Part shown: positions 1-8,462 of the stretch, one piece after another
Layout: each line of letters begins with the position of its first letter
Position numbering within the stretch: position 1 is the first letter of the stretch
Assembly (NCBI GenBank): GCA_038002745.1
Contig: JBBODD010000001.1
Coordinates: forward strand, 4,030,001-4,094,000
Reading direction: 5' to 3'
DNA from: Bacillus sp. FSL H8-0547
GTDB lineage: Bacteria; Bacillota; Bacilli; Bacillales; Bacillaceae
Length of the DNA stretch: 64,000 nt
Translations under genes and position numbers: made by a program
Notes under the pieces: model-generated
Database searches by the model: none
What the model was told of the DNA's origin: nothing
The model's input: the letters and a program-made list of their open reading frames with translations, nothing else

Positions 1-39
1 AGCTTATAGACTTTTAGTCAGGCGACTTTACAGGCTAAT

Positions 40-68
40 AAAAAGGCTAGAATATGACTAGCCTTTTT
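40..68 (-). terminator. Rho-independent terminator after the BMP lipoprotein gene
   Basis: An 11-bp perfect inverted repeat (AAAAAGGCTAG / CTAGCCTTTTT) with a short loop lies just past the lipoprotein stop codon. It has a T-run on both strands, so it could stop transcription from either side. Confidence 0.85.
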
Positions 69-89
69 ATCAGAGTTATAGGTTCCTGC

Positions 90-1136
90 TTATTCGAATG
101 GTACAGTAATTTCACCGTCGATGATTTTTTGCTTGTACTCATCTACTTTAGCAATGACATCTTCAGAAAGGTTGTCCTGTGTCGGAGCAATTCCTACGCC
201 ATTTTCTTTCAGGCCGTATTCAATGATTTCTCCGCCTGGGAAGTCTCCGCCTTTAGCTTTTTCAGCAAGGTCTTTAACAGCAACGTCTACGCCTTTAACC
301 ATTGATGTAAGTGTTACGTTGAAGCCGTCGCCTTCTCCAAGCTCATGCTGGTCGCGGTCAACACCGATTACCCATACATCTTTATCTGGGCTTTTCGTTT
401 TTAAGTCAACAGCTGCAGTGAAGACGCCGTTTCCTGCTCCGCCTGCTGCATGGTAGATTACGTCAGCGCCCTGGCCGTACATAATTTCAGCAACCTGCTG
501 TCCTTTTGCCGCATCGCTGAATGTTCCTGCGTACTGTACAATGACTTCTGCATCAGGATTTGCTGCTTTTACGCCTTCAACAAAACCAACTTCAAACTTC
601 TTGATCAGTGAGCCTTCCATTCCGCCGACAAATCCGACTTTGTTTGATTTTGTTGAAAGTCCGGCAGCTACACCTACAAGGTATGAGCCTTCATGCTCTT
701 TGAATGTGATGCTTGCTACGTTTGGCTTGTCCACTACACTGTCAACGATTGCAAATTTAGCGTCTTTTTGCTGATCGGCAATGACAGTAATCGCATCAGT
801 CATCAAATATCCGATTCCGTAAACAAGATCAAATTTTTGTCTGACAAGCTTGTTTAAGTTCGTTTCATAATCTGCGTCACTCTGAGACTGTGCATAGTCA
901 AATCCGCCTTGTCCCTTTTTAAGCCCGTTATCCTCACCGTATGACTGGATGCCTTCCCATGCCGACTGGTTGAATGACTTATCATCAACACCGCCTGTAT
1001 CCGTTACCATCGCAACCGAGAAACCTTCTTTTTTGTCTTCACCTGCATTGTTTTTTTCTCCAGATGATCCGCATGCACTTAGAAGAGTACCTGCAGCAAG
1101 GACAAGCGACATTGTTAAACCAAAGCGTTTTTTCAC
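90..1136 (-). CDS. BMP-family ABC transporter substrate-binding lipoprotein
   Basis: Predicted extracytoplasmic lipoprotein of the basic membrane protein (BMP/PnrA/Med) family, 348 aa. Members that have been studied bind nucleosides for ABC importers; B. subtilis NupN is one. The N-terminus is a lipoprotein signal peptide (MKKRFGL...LLSAC) with the lipobox cysteine at about residue 22, followed by a Gly/Ser/Asn-rich linker. Typical family segments follow: [19 protein letters not shown] near residues 44-62 and GVDRDQ near residue 257. The start is GTG, preceded by AGGGGGAAG. It lies 96 bases downstream of a GntR regulator gene, which may control it. Partner ATPase and permease genes are not inside the window; they could lie beyond base 1, although a strong terminator separates them. 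The family call is firm; nucleosides as ligand is inference. Confidence 0.9.
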   Translation of the reverse strand: MKKRFGLTMSLVLAAGTLLSACGSSGEKNNAGEDKKEGFSVAMVTDTGGVDDKSFNQSAWEGIQSYGEDNGLKKGQGGFDYAQSQSDADYETNLNKLVRQKFDLVYGIGYLMTDAITVIADQQKDAKFAIVDSVVDKPNVASITFKEHEGSYLVGVAAGLSTKSNKVGFVGGMEGSLIKKFEVGFVEGVKAANPDAEVIVQYAGTFSDAAKGQQVAEIMYGQGADVIYHAAGGAGNGVFTAAVDLKTKSPDKDVWVIGVDRDQHELGEGDGFNVTLTSMVKGVDVAVKDLAEKAKGGDFPGGEIIEYGLKENGVGIAPTQDNLSEDVIAKVDEYKQKIIDGEITVPFE

Positions 1137-1171
1137 GTTTTCTTCCCCCTATTATTCATTTAAAATCATTT

Positions 1172-1221
1172 GCTATAAGAACTTTGAAACACCTTCGACC
1201 TTGGAACCACCTCCTTATAGC
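1172..1221 (-). promoter_or_regulatory. 8-bp inverted repeat in the leader of the BMP gene
   Basis: GCTATAAG (1172-1179) is complementary to CTTATAGC (1214-1221), enclosing 34 bases that contain a Shine-Dalgarno-like GGAGGTGG with no start codon behind it. This could be an RNA hairpin in the regulator-lipoprotein intergenic transcript. I recognise no riboswitch class here. Confidence 0.3.
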
Positions 1222-1232
1222 TGCAAACGTTT

Positions 1233-1958
1233 TTACAAGCGCTTTCTTACAACGTGAAAGCTGAATTGGTCTGCGCGGAAATAATTAAGTGAATACAGCA
1301 CGGGCTGATCGTTTTCATCGAAATGCATTTGTTTCAGGCAAAGCAGCGCGGTTTCAGGATCACATTCCAGAATTGGGGAAATCTTTTCGTGGTAACCGAT
1401 TGGTTCAATGTGTGTGACCGCATAAGAAATGTAGCGTCCTGCTTCTTCATCAAGCAGTTCAAACAATGATTCCTGTTCATGGATAAAAGATGCCGGAAGA
1501 ATATGCCTCGGAATTTTATCCAGACAATAAACGACCGGTTTTCCATTTGCTGTTCTGACCCGCTCAAGAAGAAAAATGTCATCGCTTGCACGGGATTTAA
1601 ACCGCTTAACATCCTCTTCTGTCGGACTGTTGACTTGTGAGGAAAGAAAAATGGTGCCAGGCAGCATATTGGCCTGTTCAATCATTTGAGTCACACTGTT
1701 CAATTGTTCGATGCCTGAAGTAAAGAGAGGTTTGGAGTTTATGAACGTCCCTACACCATGGCGGCGGATGATGACGTTTTCTTCTTCGAGTATGCGGAGC
1801 GCTTCTCTGAGGGTCGCGCGGCTTACTCCAAGCTTTTTGGAAAGCTCAAATTCAGAAGGAAGCTTTTCTTTTTCTACGTATGTTCCATTTTCAATATCTT
1901 CTTTAATTCGATCTATGACCTGCAAATATAAATGACGGTTATCTGTTTTAATAGTCAT
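1233..1958 (-). CDS. ymfC: GntR-family (HutC subfamily) transcriptional regulator, YmfC-like
   Basis: DNA-binding regulator of 241 aa. The N-terminal winged helix-turn-helix includes [17 protein letters not shown] and [24 protein letters not shown] (about residues 10-65), the GntR signature. The C-terminal half (about 80-240) resembles the UTRA ligand-binding fold of HutC-type members, with [17 protein letters not shown] and [20 protein letters not shown] chose the ATG at 1958 because GGACGGAGG stands 6-7 bases before it; an upstream ATG at 2000 in the same frame has no such site. It sits between spoIIIE and the BMP lipoprotein gene, the same place as ymfC in B. subtilis. The effector is unknown; control of the adjacent lipoprotein gene is plausible but not shown. 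Confidence 0.88.
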   Translation of the reverse strand: MTIKTDNRHLYLQVIDRIKEDIENGTYVEKEKLPSEFELSKKLGVSRATLREALRILEEENVIIRRHGVGTFINSKPLFTSGIEQLNSVTQMIEQANMLPGTIFLSSQVNSPTEEDVKRFKSRASDDIFLLERVRTANGKPVVYCLDKIPRHILPASFIHEQESLFELLDEEAGRYISYAVTHIEPIGYHEKISPILECDPETALLCLKQMHFDENDQPVLYSLNYFRADQFSFHVVRKRL

Positions 1959-1991
1959 ACTTAGCCTCCGTCCAATCGTTCCAATTAAGAG

Positions 1992-2005
1992 ATCAGACAT
2001 CTGAT
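1992..2005. promoter_or_regulatory. Palindrome upstream of the GntR gene, possible autoregulatory operator
   Basis: ATCAGA-CA-TCTGAT is a perfect 6-bp inverted repeat 33 bases upstream of the chosen start. A TATATT box on the minus strand lies further upstream (about 2031-2036). GntR proteins often bind short palindromes next to their own gene, so an operator is plausible. It is not a standard GT-N-TA-N-AC site. Confidence 0.35.
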
Positions 2006-2224
2006 GTTATACCCTTTCTCTAATCGAAAATAATATACCATGTATTTTAAAATAAATAAATAGAAAATTAATAAATTTGTCGAAAAAGAGATAGCACTTT
2101 CTCACTAGCTGTATGTCATTTATAGAGAAATGCTCACAAAAAAGATTCGCTATTTTCTATTCGTTATTTCCTATTTTAGATTGGATTGCCGTTTGCCGTT
2201 TCTCTTTGATATCAAAAAGAGCCA
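2006..2224. other. Gap between spoIIIE and the GntR gene, AT-rich
   Basis: About 220 bases without a supported gene. It is markedly AT-rich around 2030-2180 and probably holds the regulator promoter (TATATT on the minus strand near 2031). I could not find a convincing -35 box at the proper distance. Confidence 0.4.
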
Positions 2225-2256
2225 AAAAAAAGAAAGGCATTGGCTGCCTTTCTTTT
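2225..2256 (-). terminator. Rho-independent terminator of spoIIIE
   Basis: AAAAGAAAGGC / GCCTTTCTTTT form a stem with a 6-base loop, overlapping the spoIIIE stop codon, with a T-run on the minus strand. Confidence 0.85.
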
Positions 2257-4609
2257 ATGAACTCACTTCGTCATAATGGTCTTTTGAAATGAGGACCTCT
2301 CTCGGCTTGCTGCCCTCGTATGGTCCGACAACGCCTCTGTCTTCCATTGCATCAATCAGTCTTGCCGCTCTGGTGTAGCCGACACGGAACCGTCTTTGCA
2401 GCATGGATACAGAAGCCGTCTGCATTTCAAGAACGAGCTGAACAGCATCATCATACAAATCATCATTCACTTCTTCTTTTACTTCCGCTGTTTCAGACGG
2501 CATCATTTCTTCCTGGTATTGCGCTCTCTGCTGGGAAATCACGTACGAAACGACTTTTTCCACTTCTTCATCGGACAGAAAAGCTCCCTGTACCCTTACA
2601 GGCTTGGATGCACCAACCGGAAGGAAAAGCATGTCCCCCCTGCCGAGAAGCTTTTCAGCGCCTCCCATGTCGAGTATTGTGCGTGAATCAGTCTGAGAAG
2701 ACACGCTGAAGGCAATCCTTGATGGAATGTTTGCTTTAATGACACCGGTGATGACATCCACTGACGGCCGCTGGGTGGCGATAATCAGGTGAATGCCTGC
2801 AGCACGCGCCATTTGCGACAGTCGGGTAATGCTGTCCTCCACATCAGACGATGCAACCATCATCAAATCCGCAAGCTCGTCAACGATGACGACAATATAC
2901 GGGAATTCCGGATTCTTCGTTCCCTCTTCAAGGTTTGACCTGCGAATAAATTCGTTGTATCCTTCAATGTTTCTCGTGCCTGTATGAGAGAACAGTTCAT
3001 ATCTTCTCTCCATTTCGTTTACAACCTTTTTCAGTGCCTGTGATGCCTTTTTCGGGTCTGTCACAACAGGTGCGAGCAAATGGGGAATGCCATTGTAAAC
3101 GTTAAGCTCGACCATCTTTGGATCGATCATCATCATTTTTACTTCATGCGGTTTTGCTCTCATCAGAATGCTTGTAATGATGCCATTTATGCAGACACTC
3201 TTTCCGCTTCCGGTTGATCCGGCAACGAGCAAATGAGGCATTTTATTCATTTCAGCAAGAACAGCATCTCCTGAAATATCGCGGCCAAGACCCATAAGAA
3301 GCTTGGCATCCGGGCGGTCATTCGCTTTTGATTCAAGCACCTCCCGCAGGGATACCATGGCGATTTCAGAATTGGGCACCTCTATCCCGATGGCTGATTT
3401 GCCTGGAATCGGCGCCTCTATCCGGATATCTTTCGCTGCAAGCGCCAAAGCAAGATCATCACTTAGGTTCACAATTTTGCTTACCTTTACGCCAACATCA
3501 GGATAGACTTCGTACTTGGTTACTGCCGGTCCAAGATGAACCTGTGTTACTTTAGCTTTGACACCGAAGCTTTGAAAGGTTTTTTCCAGCTTACGCGCAT
3601 TTTCATAGATGTTTTTCTTATCGGTTTGCTGGCTGTTCACCTTCGGCTGTGAAAGCAGGTCAAGTGAAGGAAGGACATACGATTTATTCTCTACCTCTGT
3701 AAAGGTAATGGGAGGTCCCGGCAATTCTTCTGAAGAATCTGCATCTGACTTCTTTTTAGGTGTTCTCGTCTGTTCAGGCTTCGCTTCCTCCTGAAAATCT
3801 ACAGCCGGCTCAGGCTCGCGTTCATCTTTATCTGCGAAACTTGAGATGATGGGTTCTACATGTACAATGTCTGCTTCTTCTTCCTCAGCATCGTCTTCTT
3901 CCTCATGCCTGCGCTGTTTTTTGACTTTCTTCGGTTTTGCTTCTTCGTGCTGTCTTGCATTTTTTATTGATTGAGGAAGATTCTTCATGTCCTCCATAAA
4001 AGCAATGGCCTGATTTTTCATAAATCGGAAAAATGGCACGGCTAATTTTCCGAGTGTAGTTCCAAGCGATCTTCCTGTGATCAGAACAATTCCGACAAGA
4101 ATCAGTATGAACGAAATAATTTTTGAACCTGCTGCCGCAAATAAATAAAAGGAAGCTGCAAAAAGGATGGCTCCAATCATGCCCCCTCCAAGGTCCGGCG
4201 TTCTGATTTGTCCGTTTACTTCCATGAAAAACAGTTCCCATGTGTTTGTTATGACACTTGGAGAAGTAAGTGCTCCCTTTTTGGTGAGCATTTGAAACAG
4301 TGTTACATGACTGAGCAGCAAAATGGCTGCAAGCAGACAGTAAAGTCCGACCATCTGTCTTGAAACCAAATGCGGCCACCTTCTGTTCCACATGATAAAG
4401 CCCGCCAGGATCAGCATGCCGATTAGAGCGGCCATAAACCACTCGCCAATAAAAAACCTGAACACGTAAACCACCGTCTTGCCTACGAATCCAAGGCTTG
4501 ATATCGCAATCAGCGCGATCGCAAGGATTCCAAGGCCAATCAGCTCAAATTTCAGTGTTTCGCGCCAGTTGTCATTCTTTTTCTTTTGTCTTCTTTTTTG
4601 TTTGGCCAT
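2255..4609 (-). CDS. spoIIIE: DNA translocase SpoIIIE/FtsK
   Basis: Hexameric ATP-driven DNA pump of 784 aa, close to the B. subtilis SpoIIIE length. It moves the chromosome across the septum into the forespore and clears trapped DNA at division. About four membrane segments occupy the first 170 residues, followed by an acidic/basic linker (about 210-310). The motor has a Walker A motif GSTGSGKS near residue 460 and a Walker B-like [11 protein letters not shown] near 570. The C-terminal gamma winged helix ([20 protein letters not shown]) reads polarity sequences. The start is ATG at 4609 with AGGTG upstream; an in-frame ATG at 4660 would add 17 residues that do not look like the family. Downstream of tepA-ylzJ and upstream of a GntR gene, as in B. 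subtilis. Confidence 0.97.
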   Translation of the reverse strand: MAKQKRRQKKKNDNWRETLKFELIGLGILAIALIAISSLGFVGKTVVYVFRFFIGEWFMAALIGMLILAGFIMWNRRWPHLVSRQMVGLYCLLAAILLLSHVTLFQMLTKKGALTSPSVITNTWELFFMEVNGQIRTPDLGGGMIGAILFAASFYLFAAAGSKIISFILILVGIVLITGRSLGTTLGKLAVPFFRFMKNQAIAFMEDMKNLPQSIKNARQHEEAKPKKVKKQRRHEEEDDAEEEEADIVHVEPIISSFADKDEREPEPAVDFQEEAKPEQTRTPKKKSDADSSEELPGPPITFTEVENKSYVLPSLDLLSQPKVNSQQTDKKNIYENARKLEKTFQSFGVKAKVTQVHLGPAVTKYEVYPDVGVKVSKIVNLSDDLALALAAKDIRIEAPIPGKSAIGIEVPNSEIAMVSLREVLESKANDRPDAKLLMGLGRDISGDAVLAEMNKMPHLLVAGSTGSGKSVCINGIITSILMRAKPHEVKMMMIDPKMVELNVYNGIPHLLAPVVTDPKKASQALKKVVNEMERRYELFSHTGTRNIEGYNEFIRRSNLEEGTKNPEFPYIVVIVDELADLMMVASSDVEDSITRLSQMARAAGIHLIIATQRPSVDVITGVIKANIPSRIAFSVSSQTDSRTILDMGGAEKLLGRGDMLFLPVGASKPVRVQGAFLSDEEVEKVVSYVISQQRAQYQEEMMPSETAEVKEEVNDDLYDDAVQLVLEMQTASVSMLQRRFRVGYTRAARLIDAMEDRGVVGPYEGSKPREVLISKDHYDEVSS

Positions 4610-4638
4610 TTCATTATCACCTGTGCAGAAAATTTGCT

Positions 4639-4654
4639 GAGGGCATTCGCCCTC
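4639..4654 (-). promoter_or_regulatory. Short perfect hairpin in the spoIIIE leader
   Basis: GAGGGC-ATTC-GCCCTC forms a 6-bp GC-rich stem about 30 bases before the spoIIIE start. Only a weak T-rich stretch follows it on the minus strand, so it is more likely a leader hairpin than a full terminator. Confidence 0.4.
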
Positions 4655-4661
4655 TTGCAAA

Positions 4662-4690
4662 CAAAGAAAGCAGCCAACTGAGGGCTGCGG
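4662..4690 (-). terminator. Rho-independent terminator of the tepA-ylzJ unit
   Basis: On the minus strand GCAGCC-CTCAGTT-GGCTGC is followed by TTTCTTTG. It lies about 30 bases past the ylzJ stop and before the spoIIIE start. Confidence 0.75.
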
Positions 4691-4719
4691 ACATGTTTGT
4701 GTAGCTTAAGTATAGCATA

Positions 4720-4947
4720 TTATGGAGAAAACGAGAATGACATCGTAATTTTTTGTCCCGGCGAGTACTGTTCATTTAAATAGTCTTCTGGATTGGTGCT
4801 GAGGATACGGACAACTTCATATTCATTTCCTTCTGTCTGTCTCACCTGCATTTGCACCCCGTTGCATTCAACAAAAGAAAATGCGCTGTACTCTTTTGCC
4901 TCTGCCGGGAAAATAAGTTCCTCCGGCATAGAAGTGTATAGAATCAT
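4720..4947 (-). CDS. ylzJ: YlzJ-like small protein of unknown function
   Basis: A 75-residue protein ([23 protein letters not shown]...) matching what I recall of B. subtilis YlzJ, both in sequence and in position directly after tepA. It is soluble-looking, with a conserved [11 protein letters not shown] start and no membrane segment or signal peptide. It overlaps the end of tepA by 4 bases, so the two are probably translationally coupled. No biochemical role is known to me. A possible role beside the ClpP-like TepA or in sporulation is inference from context only. Confidence 0.8.
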   Translation of the reverse strand: MILYTSMPEELIFPAEAKEYSAFSFVECNGVQMQVRQTEGNEYEVVRILSTNPEDYLNEQYSPGQKITMSFSFSP

Positions 4948-5693
4948 TGCAGCATCTTCTCCTCTTCAGTGCCTTTATCCTTCCCTATCAGTTCATTCAG
5001 CTTCATGATCGCCTGGCCGACTCCGCCCACTCCGTCAATCAGCCCGTACTGAACCGCGTCGTTTCCGACTACATTTGTTCCGATGTCACGGGTTAAATTT
5101 CCTTTAGAAAACATCAGCTCTTTGAATTTCTCTTCAGAGATATTCGAGTGCTTTGTCACAAAATTCACGACCCTGTCCTGCATTTTATCAAGGTACTCAA
5201 ACGTCTGCGGGACACCGATGACAAGGCCTGTCAGCCTCACGGGATGGATGGTCATCGTTGCAGTTTCGGCAATAAAAGAATAATCGCAGGAAACGGCAAT
5301 CGGCACGCCGATGGAATGGCCTCCTCCAAGGACAATGGATACAGTCGGTTTTGATAGGGAAGCAAGCATCTCAGCGATTGCGAGGCCGGCTTCAACATCC
5401 CCTCCAACGGTATTCAGCACAATCAGGAGTCCTTCAATTTTAGGGTTTTGCTCGATTGCGACGATTTGCGGAATAACGTGTTCATATTTCGTTGTTTTGT
5501 TTTGCGGCGGCAGCTGGATGTGGCCTTCAATCTGTCCGATAATGGTCAGGCAGTGTATTCGTGAATCCTGTGAGAGCTGAGGAACGTTTGTTGATCCGAG
5601 CTGCTGGATTTTTTCGACAAGGCTTGGTTCTTTTCCGTCCTGTTTATCCGGATTCTGTTCGGAATTTTCCTGTATGTAGCGGTTCATCTGCAT
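4944..5693 (-). CDS. tepA: ClpP-like protease TepA (translocation-enhancing protein)
   Basis: A 249-aa member of the ClpP/crotonase-fold serine peptidases. B. subtilis TepA was reported to act in protein export and, later, in degradation of small acid-soluble spore proteins. The core has the nucleophile-containing [11 protein letters not shown] near residues 123-133 and the catalytic-histidine segment [10 protein letters not shown] near 147-156. The N-terminal 45 residues are polar and Gln/Glu-rich. The start is ATG at 5693, 5-7 bases after AGGAAGGA; a second in-frame ATG at 5687 is also possible. It lies upstream of ylzJ and spoIIIE. The leader extends into a repeat-filled gap (5694-6620), unusual for this locus. 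Confidence 0.93.
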   Translation of the reverse strand: MQMNRYIQENSEQNPDKQDGKEPSLVEKIQQLGSTNVPQLSQDSRIHCLTIIGQIEGHIQLPPQNKTTKYEHVIPQIVAIEQNPKIEGLLIVLNTVGGDVEAGLAIAEMLASLSKPTVSIVLGGGHSIGVPIAVSCDYSFIAETATMTIHPVRLTGLVIGVPQTFEYLDKMQDRVVNFVTKHSNISEEKFKELMFSKGNLTRDIGTNVVGNDAVQYGLIDGVGGVGQAIMKLNELIGKDKGTEEEKMLQ

Positions 5694-5820
5694 TCTTCCT
5701 TCCTGGTATGAATGCTTTTATTATGAGCAGGAAGAGGGAAAAACATTCTTCTGTTAAGCGGAAGCGGCGTTATGCTTGTTTAAAGTTTTCCCATATGAAA
5801 GTTGATTTACCGTTAATACC

Positions 5821-6066
5821 CGTTCCCTTTCGCTCCAGGAACTTGCTTTCCGCGGGGAGGGATGGGAGCCTCCTCGGCCAGCCTGCGGGGTCTCCCATTC
5901 CCTCTTCATCCCGTAGAAAAGCGGAAGCGCCCGTTTTGCTCCGGCAGTCAGATAAGAAATCACCCGAAAAGTCCGGTTTTGACTTTTTGGGGGATTTTGT
6001 TCTGACAGAGGAGTTGGGCGCTGCAGCTGGACAAGGAGTCAAGTTCCATCCGCTGCAGTCCACTGG
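5821..6066. repeat. GC-rich palindromic dispersed repeat, split by another repeat
   Basis: The left part runs from CGTTCCCTTTCGCTCCAGG through CTTTCCGCGGGG to about 5913; the right part, AGGAGTCAAGTTCC...GCTGCAGTCCACTGG, covers about 6034-6066. GGAACTTG (5838-5845) is complementary to CAAGTTCC (6040-6047), and GGGATGGGAG pairs with CTCCCATTCCC within the left part. I recall very similar repeats (CTTTCCGCGGG..., CCTGCGGGGTCTC...) in many Bacillaceae genomes; that is memory, not a search. The two parts make one palindrome only if the element at 5915-6033 is removed. Confidence 0.7.
5915..6033. repeat. Long-hairpin dispersed element, copy C (nested)
   Basis: About 119 bp, bounded by AGAAAAGCGGAAGCGCC and GGCGCTGCAGCTGGACA. 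Three stacked stems can form: GCGCCC...GCTCC with GGAG..GGGCGC; GTCAGATAAGAAATC with GATTTTGTTCTGAC; and AAAAGTC-CGGTTTT-GACTTTT at the tip. It is closely similar to copy B at 16269-16389, differing mostly in paired positions. It codes for nothing recognisable. Confidence 0.8.
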
Positions 6067-6074
6067 AGTTTTTC

Positions 6075-6438
6075 TCAGGTTGGAGGCACTAATCATGATG
6101 AACAGTACCATCAAACAGAAGGATTCTCAGGTTGGGGGCTCTTATCAGGAAGAACAGTTCCATCAAACAGAAGAATCATCAGGTTGAGGGTACTGATCAG
6201 GAAGATCAGAACCCTCAAACAGAAGAATCATCAGGTTGAGGGCACTTATCGGGAAGATAAGTACCCTCAAACAGAAGAATCATCAGGTTGATGGCACTTA
6301 TCGGGAAGATAAGTACCCTCAAACAGAAGAATCATCAAGTTGGGGGCACTTATCGGGAAGATCAGAACCATCAAACAGTATAATCACCAGATTGAAGGCA
6401 CTTATCAGGAGAATAGTTCCATCAACTAGAAGAAAGAG
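6075..6438. repeat. Tandem array of seven 52-bp units, several with an internal hairpin
   Basis: Units begin at 6075, 6127, 6179, 6231, 6283, 6335 and 6387, an exact 52-base period; the last unit is slightly degenerate. A typical unit reads TCAGGTTGAGGGCACTTATC, then GGGAA, then GATAAGT-CCCTC and AAACAGAAGAATCA. In units three to five the central part folds: CTGATC/GATCAG in the third and CTTATC/GATAAG in the fourth and fifth. The other units fold only partly. Since 52 is not a multiple of three, the array is unlikely to be coding. There are no unique spacers, so it is not CRISPR. Confidence 0.9.
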
Positions 6439-6561
6439 GCACTAATGGGAACGTCCCTGCAAATGAAGATCCACCTGGGAAGTTGCATCACAAATAGGTC
6501 GATGCCTGATAAAAAGCATTAAATAACCGAATATTTACAGATAAAACAGTCTTTAACACAG

Positions 6562-6596
6562 AAAAAATCCGAACTAGTTATACCCAGTTCGGATTA
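6562..6596 (-). terminator. Rho-independent terminator of rnjB
   Basis: On the minus strand ATCCGAACT-10 base loop-AGTTCGGAT is followed by TTTTTT, 25 bases past the rnjB stop. It should isolate rnjB from the repeats and tepA downstream. Confidence 0.85.
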
Positions 6597-6620
6597 TTAG
6601 ATGGCTCAAATATACTTTTA

Positions 6621-8285
6621 TTAAACTTCCATAATAATCGGGAGAATCATCGGTCTGCGCTTTGTCTGTTCGAAGAGGAAGCGGTTCAGTGATTCGCGGA
6701 TATTAAGCTTGAGGGCTGACCATTCGATGCCTGTGCCCTGCATGCTTTTTTCAACGATTTCCGTTACCATGCCCGATGCTTTTTGGATCAGCTCTTCTGA
6801 CTCTCTTACGTAGACGAAGCCTCTTGAGATGATCTCCGGTCCTGATATCATCGTTTTTTTGCTTCTGTCCAATGTAACGACGACGATCAGGATGCCGTCC
6901 TGTGAAAGAAGTCTCCGGTCTCTGAGAACGATGTTTCCAATGTCTCCGACTCCAAGGCCGTCAATCAGAACGTTTCCTGCAGGAACCTTCGAAACAGATT
7001 TCGCTTTATGTTCGCTGAATTCTACTACATCGCCTTTTTCAACAAGAAAGATGTTATCCTCGTCAATTCCTGCAGATACGGCAAGCTTCGCATGAGCTTT
7101 CTGCATTTTAAACTCGCCATTGACAGGCATGAAGTACTTCGGCTTCATGATGTTCAGCATAAGTTTCAGCTCTTCCTGGCTTCCATGTCCTGATACATGA
7201 ATCTGTTTTTGGCCAAATACTACGCTTGCTCCTGCGCGGTACAGCAAATCGACTGTCTTTGAAAAATGGAGCTCATTTCCCGGTACTGGAGTTGCAGAAA
7301 TAATAACTGTATCTTCTGCTTCAATTTTTAATTGTTTATGGGCGCCTTTTGCCATGCGGTTAAGAACTGTTAACGGTTCTCCCTGATGACCTGTAGTAAG
7401 GACGGCAACCTCATGCTTAGGATAGGTATCGATCTCTTGGACGGGTATGATGATATTCTCACTTTCGGTGATGTATCCTAATTTTTCTGCCATTTCATAA
7501 ACATTTTTAATTGAGTTTCCAAGCAGGACAAGCTTTCTGTTATTTTCAGCGGCTGCGTGAATGACCTGAACGATCCGGTTGATATTTGATGCGTATATGG
7601 CAACAATCGTTCTGCCTTTTGCGCTGTACATCGCGTCCGATATCTCTTGTCCGACACCTGTTTCAGAGGCTGTGAACCCGGGTCTTTCTGCATTTGTGCT
7701 GTCTGAAAGAAGACAAAGAACGCCTTCTTCGCCGATCATAGCCATTTTCCCTAAATCAGAGCGTGCATTCAAAACAGGAGTTGTATCAAATTTAAAATCA
7801 CCTGTGTGCACGATCGCTCCAAGTGAAGTATGGAAGCAGACACCGACAGAGTCAGGTATACTGTGTATGGTTCTGAAGAAAGAAACCTTGACTCCTTCAA
7901 AATCCAGAACAGTTGATGAATCAACTTCGACATATTCTGCTTTTTGCTTAGGGTTAAGTTCTTTTACTTTCTGGGAAACCAGTGCAAGAGTCAGTTTCGT
8001 TCCGTAAACCGGTATGGACAAATGTCTGAGAACATAGAAAACTCCGCCAATATTCTCGTCGTGACCGTGGGTTAAAAAGATGCCCTTTACCCGATCTGCA
8101 TTTTCCCGCAAGTATGTAATGTCAGGAATGACCATATCAATCCCCAGCATCCCGGCTTCTGGATACATCAATCCAGCGTCGACGATGAAGATGTTATGAT
8201 CGATTTCAATGACATACAAGTTCTTGCCTATTTCTCCAACTCCGCCTAGGGCAATGATCTTGATGGTTTCTGTCTGTTTATTCAA
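6621..8285 (-). CDS. rnjB: Ribonuclease J2
   Basis: Metallo-beta-lactamase/beta-CASP ribonuclease, 554 aa. In Firmicutes RNase J1 and J2 form a complex for 5'-3' decay and processing of mRNA and rRNA. The lactamase domain starts at IIALGGVGEIGKNLYVIE (about residues 8-25). The metal-binding motif reads HGHDEN (about 74-79), where J1 has HGHEDH; this degenerate form is typical of J2, whose own activity is weak in B. subtilis. A beta-CASP domain (about 215-370, with HVSGHGSQEEL near 360) and a C-terminal domain follow. I chose a TTG start at 8285, eight bases after GGGAGG; an ATG at 8312 lacks such a site. It has its own promoter and terminator. Confidence 0.94.
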   Translation of the reverse strand: MNKQTETIKIIALGGVGEIGKNLYVIEIDHNIFIVDAGLMYPEAGMLGIDMVIPDITYLRENADRVKGIFLTHGHDENIGGVFYVLRHLSIPVYGTKLTLALVSQKVKELNPKQKAEYVEVDSSTVLDFEGVKVSFFRTIHSIPDSVGVCFHTSLGAIVHTGDFKFDTTPVLNARSDLGKMAMIGEEGVLCLLSDSTNAERPGFTASETGVGQEISDAMYSAKGRTIVAIYASNINRIVQVIHAAAENNRKLVLLGNSIKNVYEMAEKLGYITESENIIIPVQEIDTYPKHEVAVLTTGHQGEPLTVLNRMAKGAHKQLKIEAEDTVIISATPVPGNELHFSKTVDLLYRAGASVVFGQKQIHVSGHGSQEELKLMLNIMKPKYFMPVNGEFKMQKAHAKLAVSAGIDEDNIFLVEKGDVVEFSEHKAKSVSKVPAGNVLIDGLGVGDIGNIVLRDRRLLSQDGILIVVVTLDRSKKTMISGPEIISRGFVYVRESEELIQKASGMVTEIVEKSMQGTGIEWSALKLNIRESLNRFLFEQTKRRPMILPIIMEV

Positions 8286-8326
8286 TTGGTAATCCTCCCT
8301 GAACCCGTCCAATACAACTAATGCCT

Positions 8327-8356
8327 ATTATAACTGAAGAAAGAATTGGAATACAA
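8327..8356 (-). promoter_or_regulatory. Sigma-A-type promoter of rnjB
   Basis: On the minus strand TTGTAT (8351-8356) and a perfect TATAAT (8327-8332) are separated by 18 bases. They lie about 42 bases upstream of the rnjB start. Confidence 0.8.
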
Positions 8357-8426
8357 GGAAATAATCTGACGCGCAGACGAAATCTTCATGATTAAAGCAG
8401 CAGACTCTGCGAAAAGAACCAAAAAA

Positions 8427-8454
8427 GATCGAGTCCTGGTTACAGACTCGATCT
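8427..8454 (-). terminator. Rho-independent terminator of the dpa/dap operon
   Basis: On the minus strand AAGATCGAGTC and GACTCGATCTT form an 11-bp stem, followed by a T-run (8421-8426). It lies 8 bases past the dapA stop. Confidence 0.9.
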
Positions 8455-8462
8455 TATCATGC

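Larger units (their letters stand above)
5694..6620. other. Gene-free gap between rnjB and tepA, filled with repeats
   Basis: This 927-base stretch holds, from low to high coordinate: the presumed tepA leader (5694-5820), a GC-rich palindromic repeat (5821-6066) interrupted by a long-hairpin element (5915-6033), seven 52-bp tandem units (6075-6438), about 120 bases with no recognised feature, and the rnjB terminator (6562-6596). Plus-strand reading frames cross it, but they run through the repeats, have no ribosome site I can see and resemble no protein I know. Confidence 0.85.

Noticed and set aside
1232-1245. CcpA binding site (cre)
   Set aside because: About three mismatches to the consensus, and most of it is the end of the GntR coding sequence; mentioned only as part of a finding.
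2793-4704. Several plus-strand frames opposite spoIIIE
   Set aside because: They are antisense shadows of a well-conserved gene and none has a plausible start signal or known motif.
5561-6187. A 208-codon open frame on the plus strand
   Set aside because: It begins inside tepA on the opposite strand and runs through the repeats. There is no ribosome site I can see and the translation resembles no protein family.
6075-6438. CRISPR array
   Set aside because: Units follow one another with no unique spacers, the 52-bp unit is itself the whole period, and no cas gene is nearby.
6236-6445. A plus-strand frame through the 52-bp array
   Set aside because: The unit length is not a multiple of three, so the translation does not repeat in register and looks like chance.
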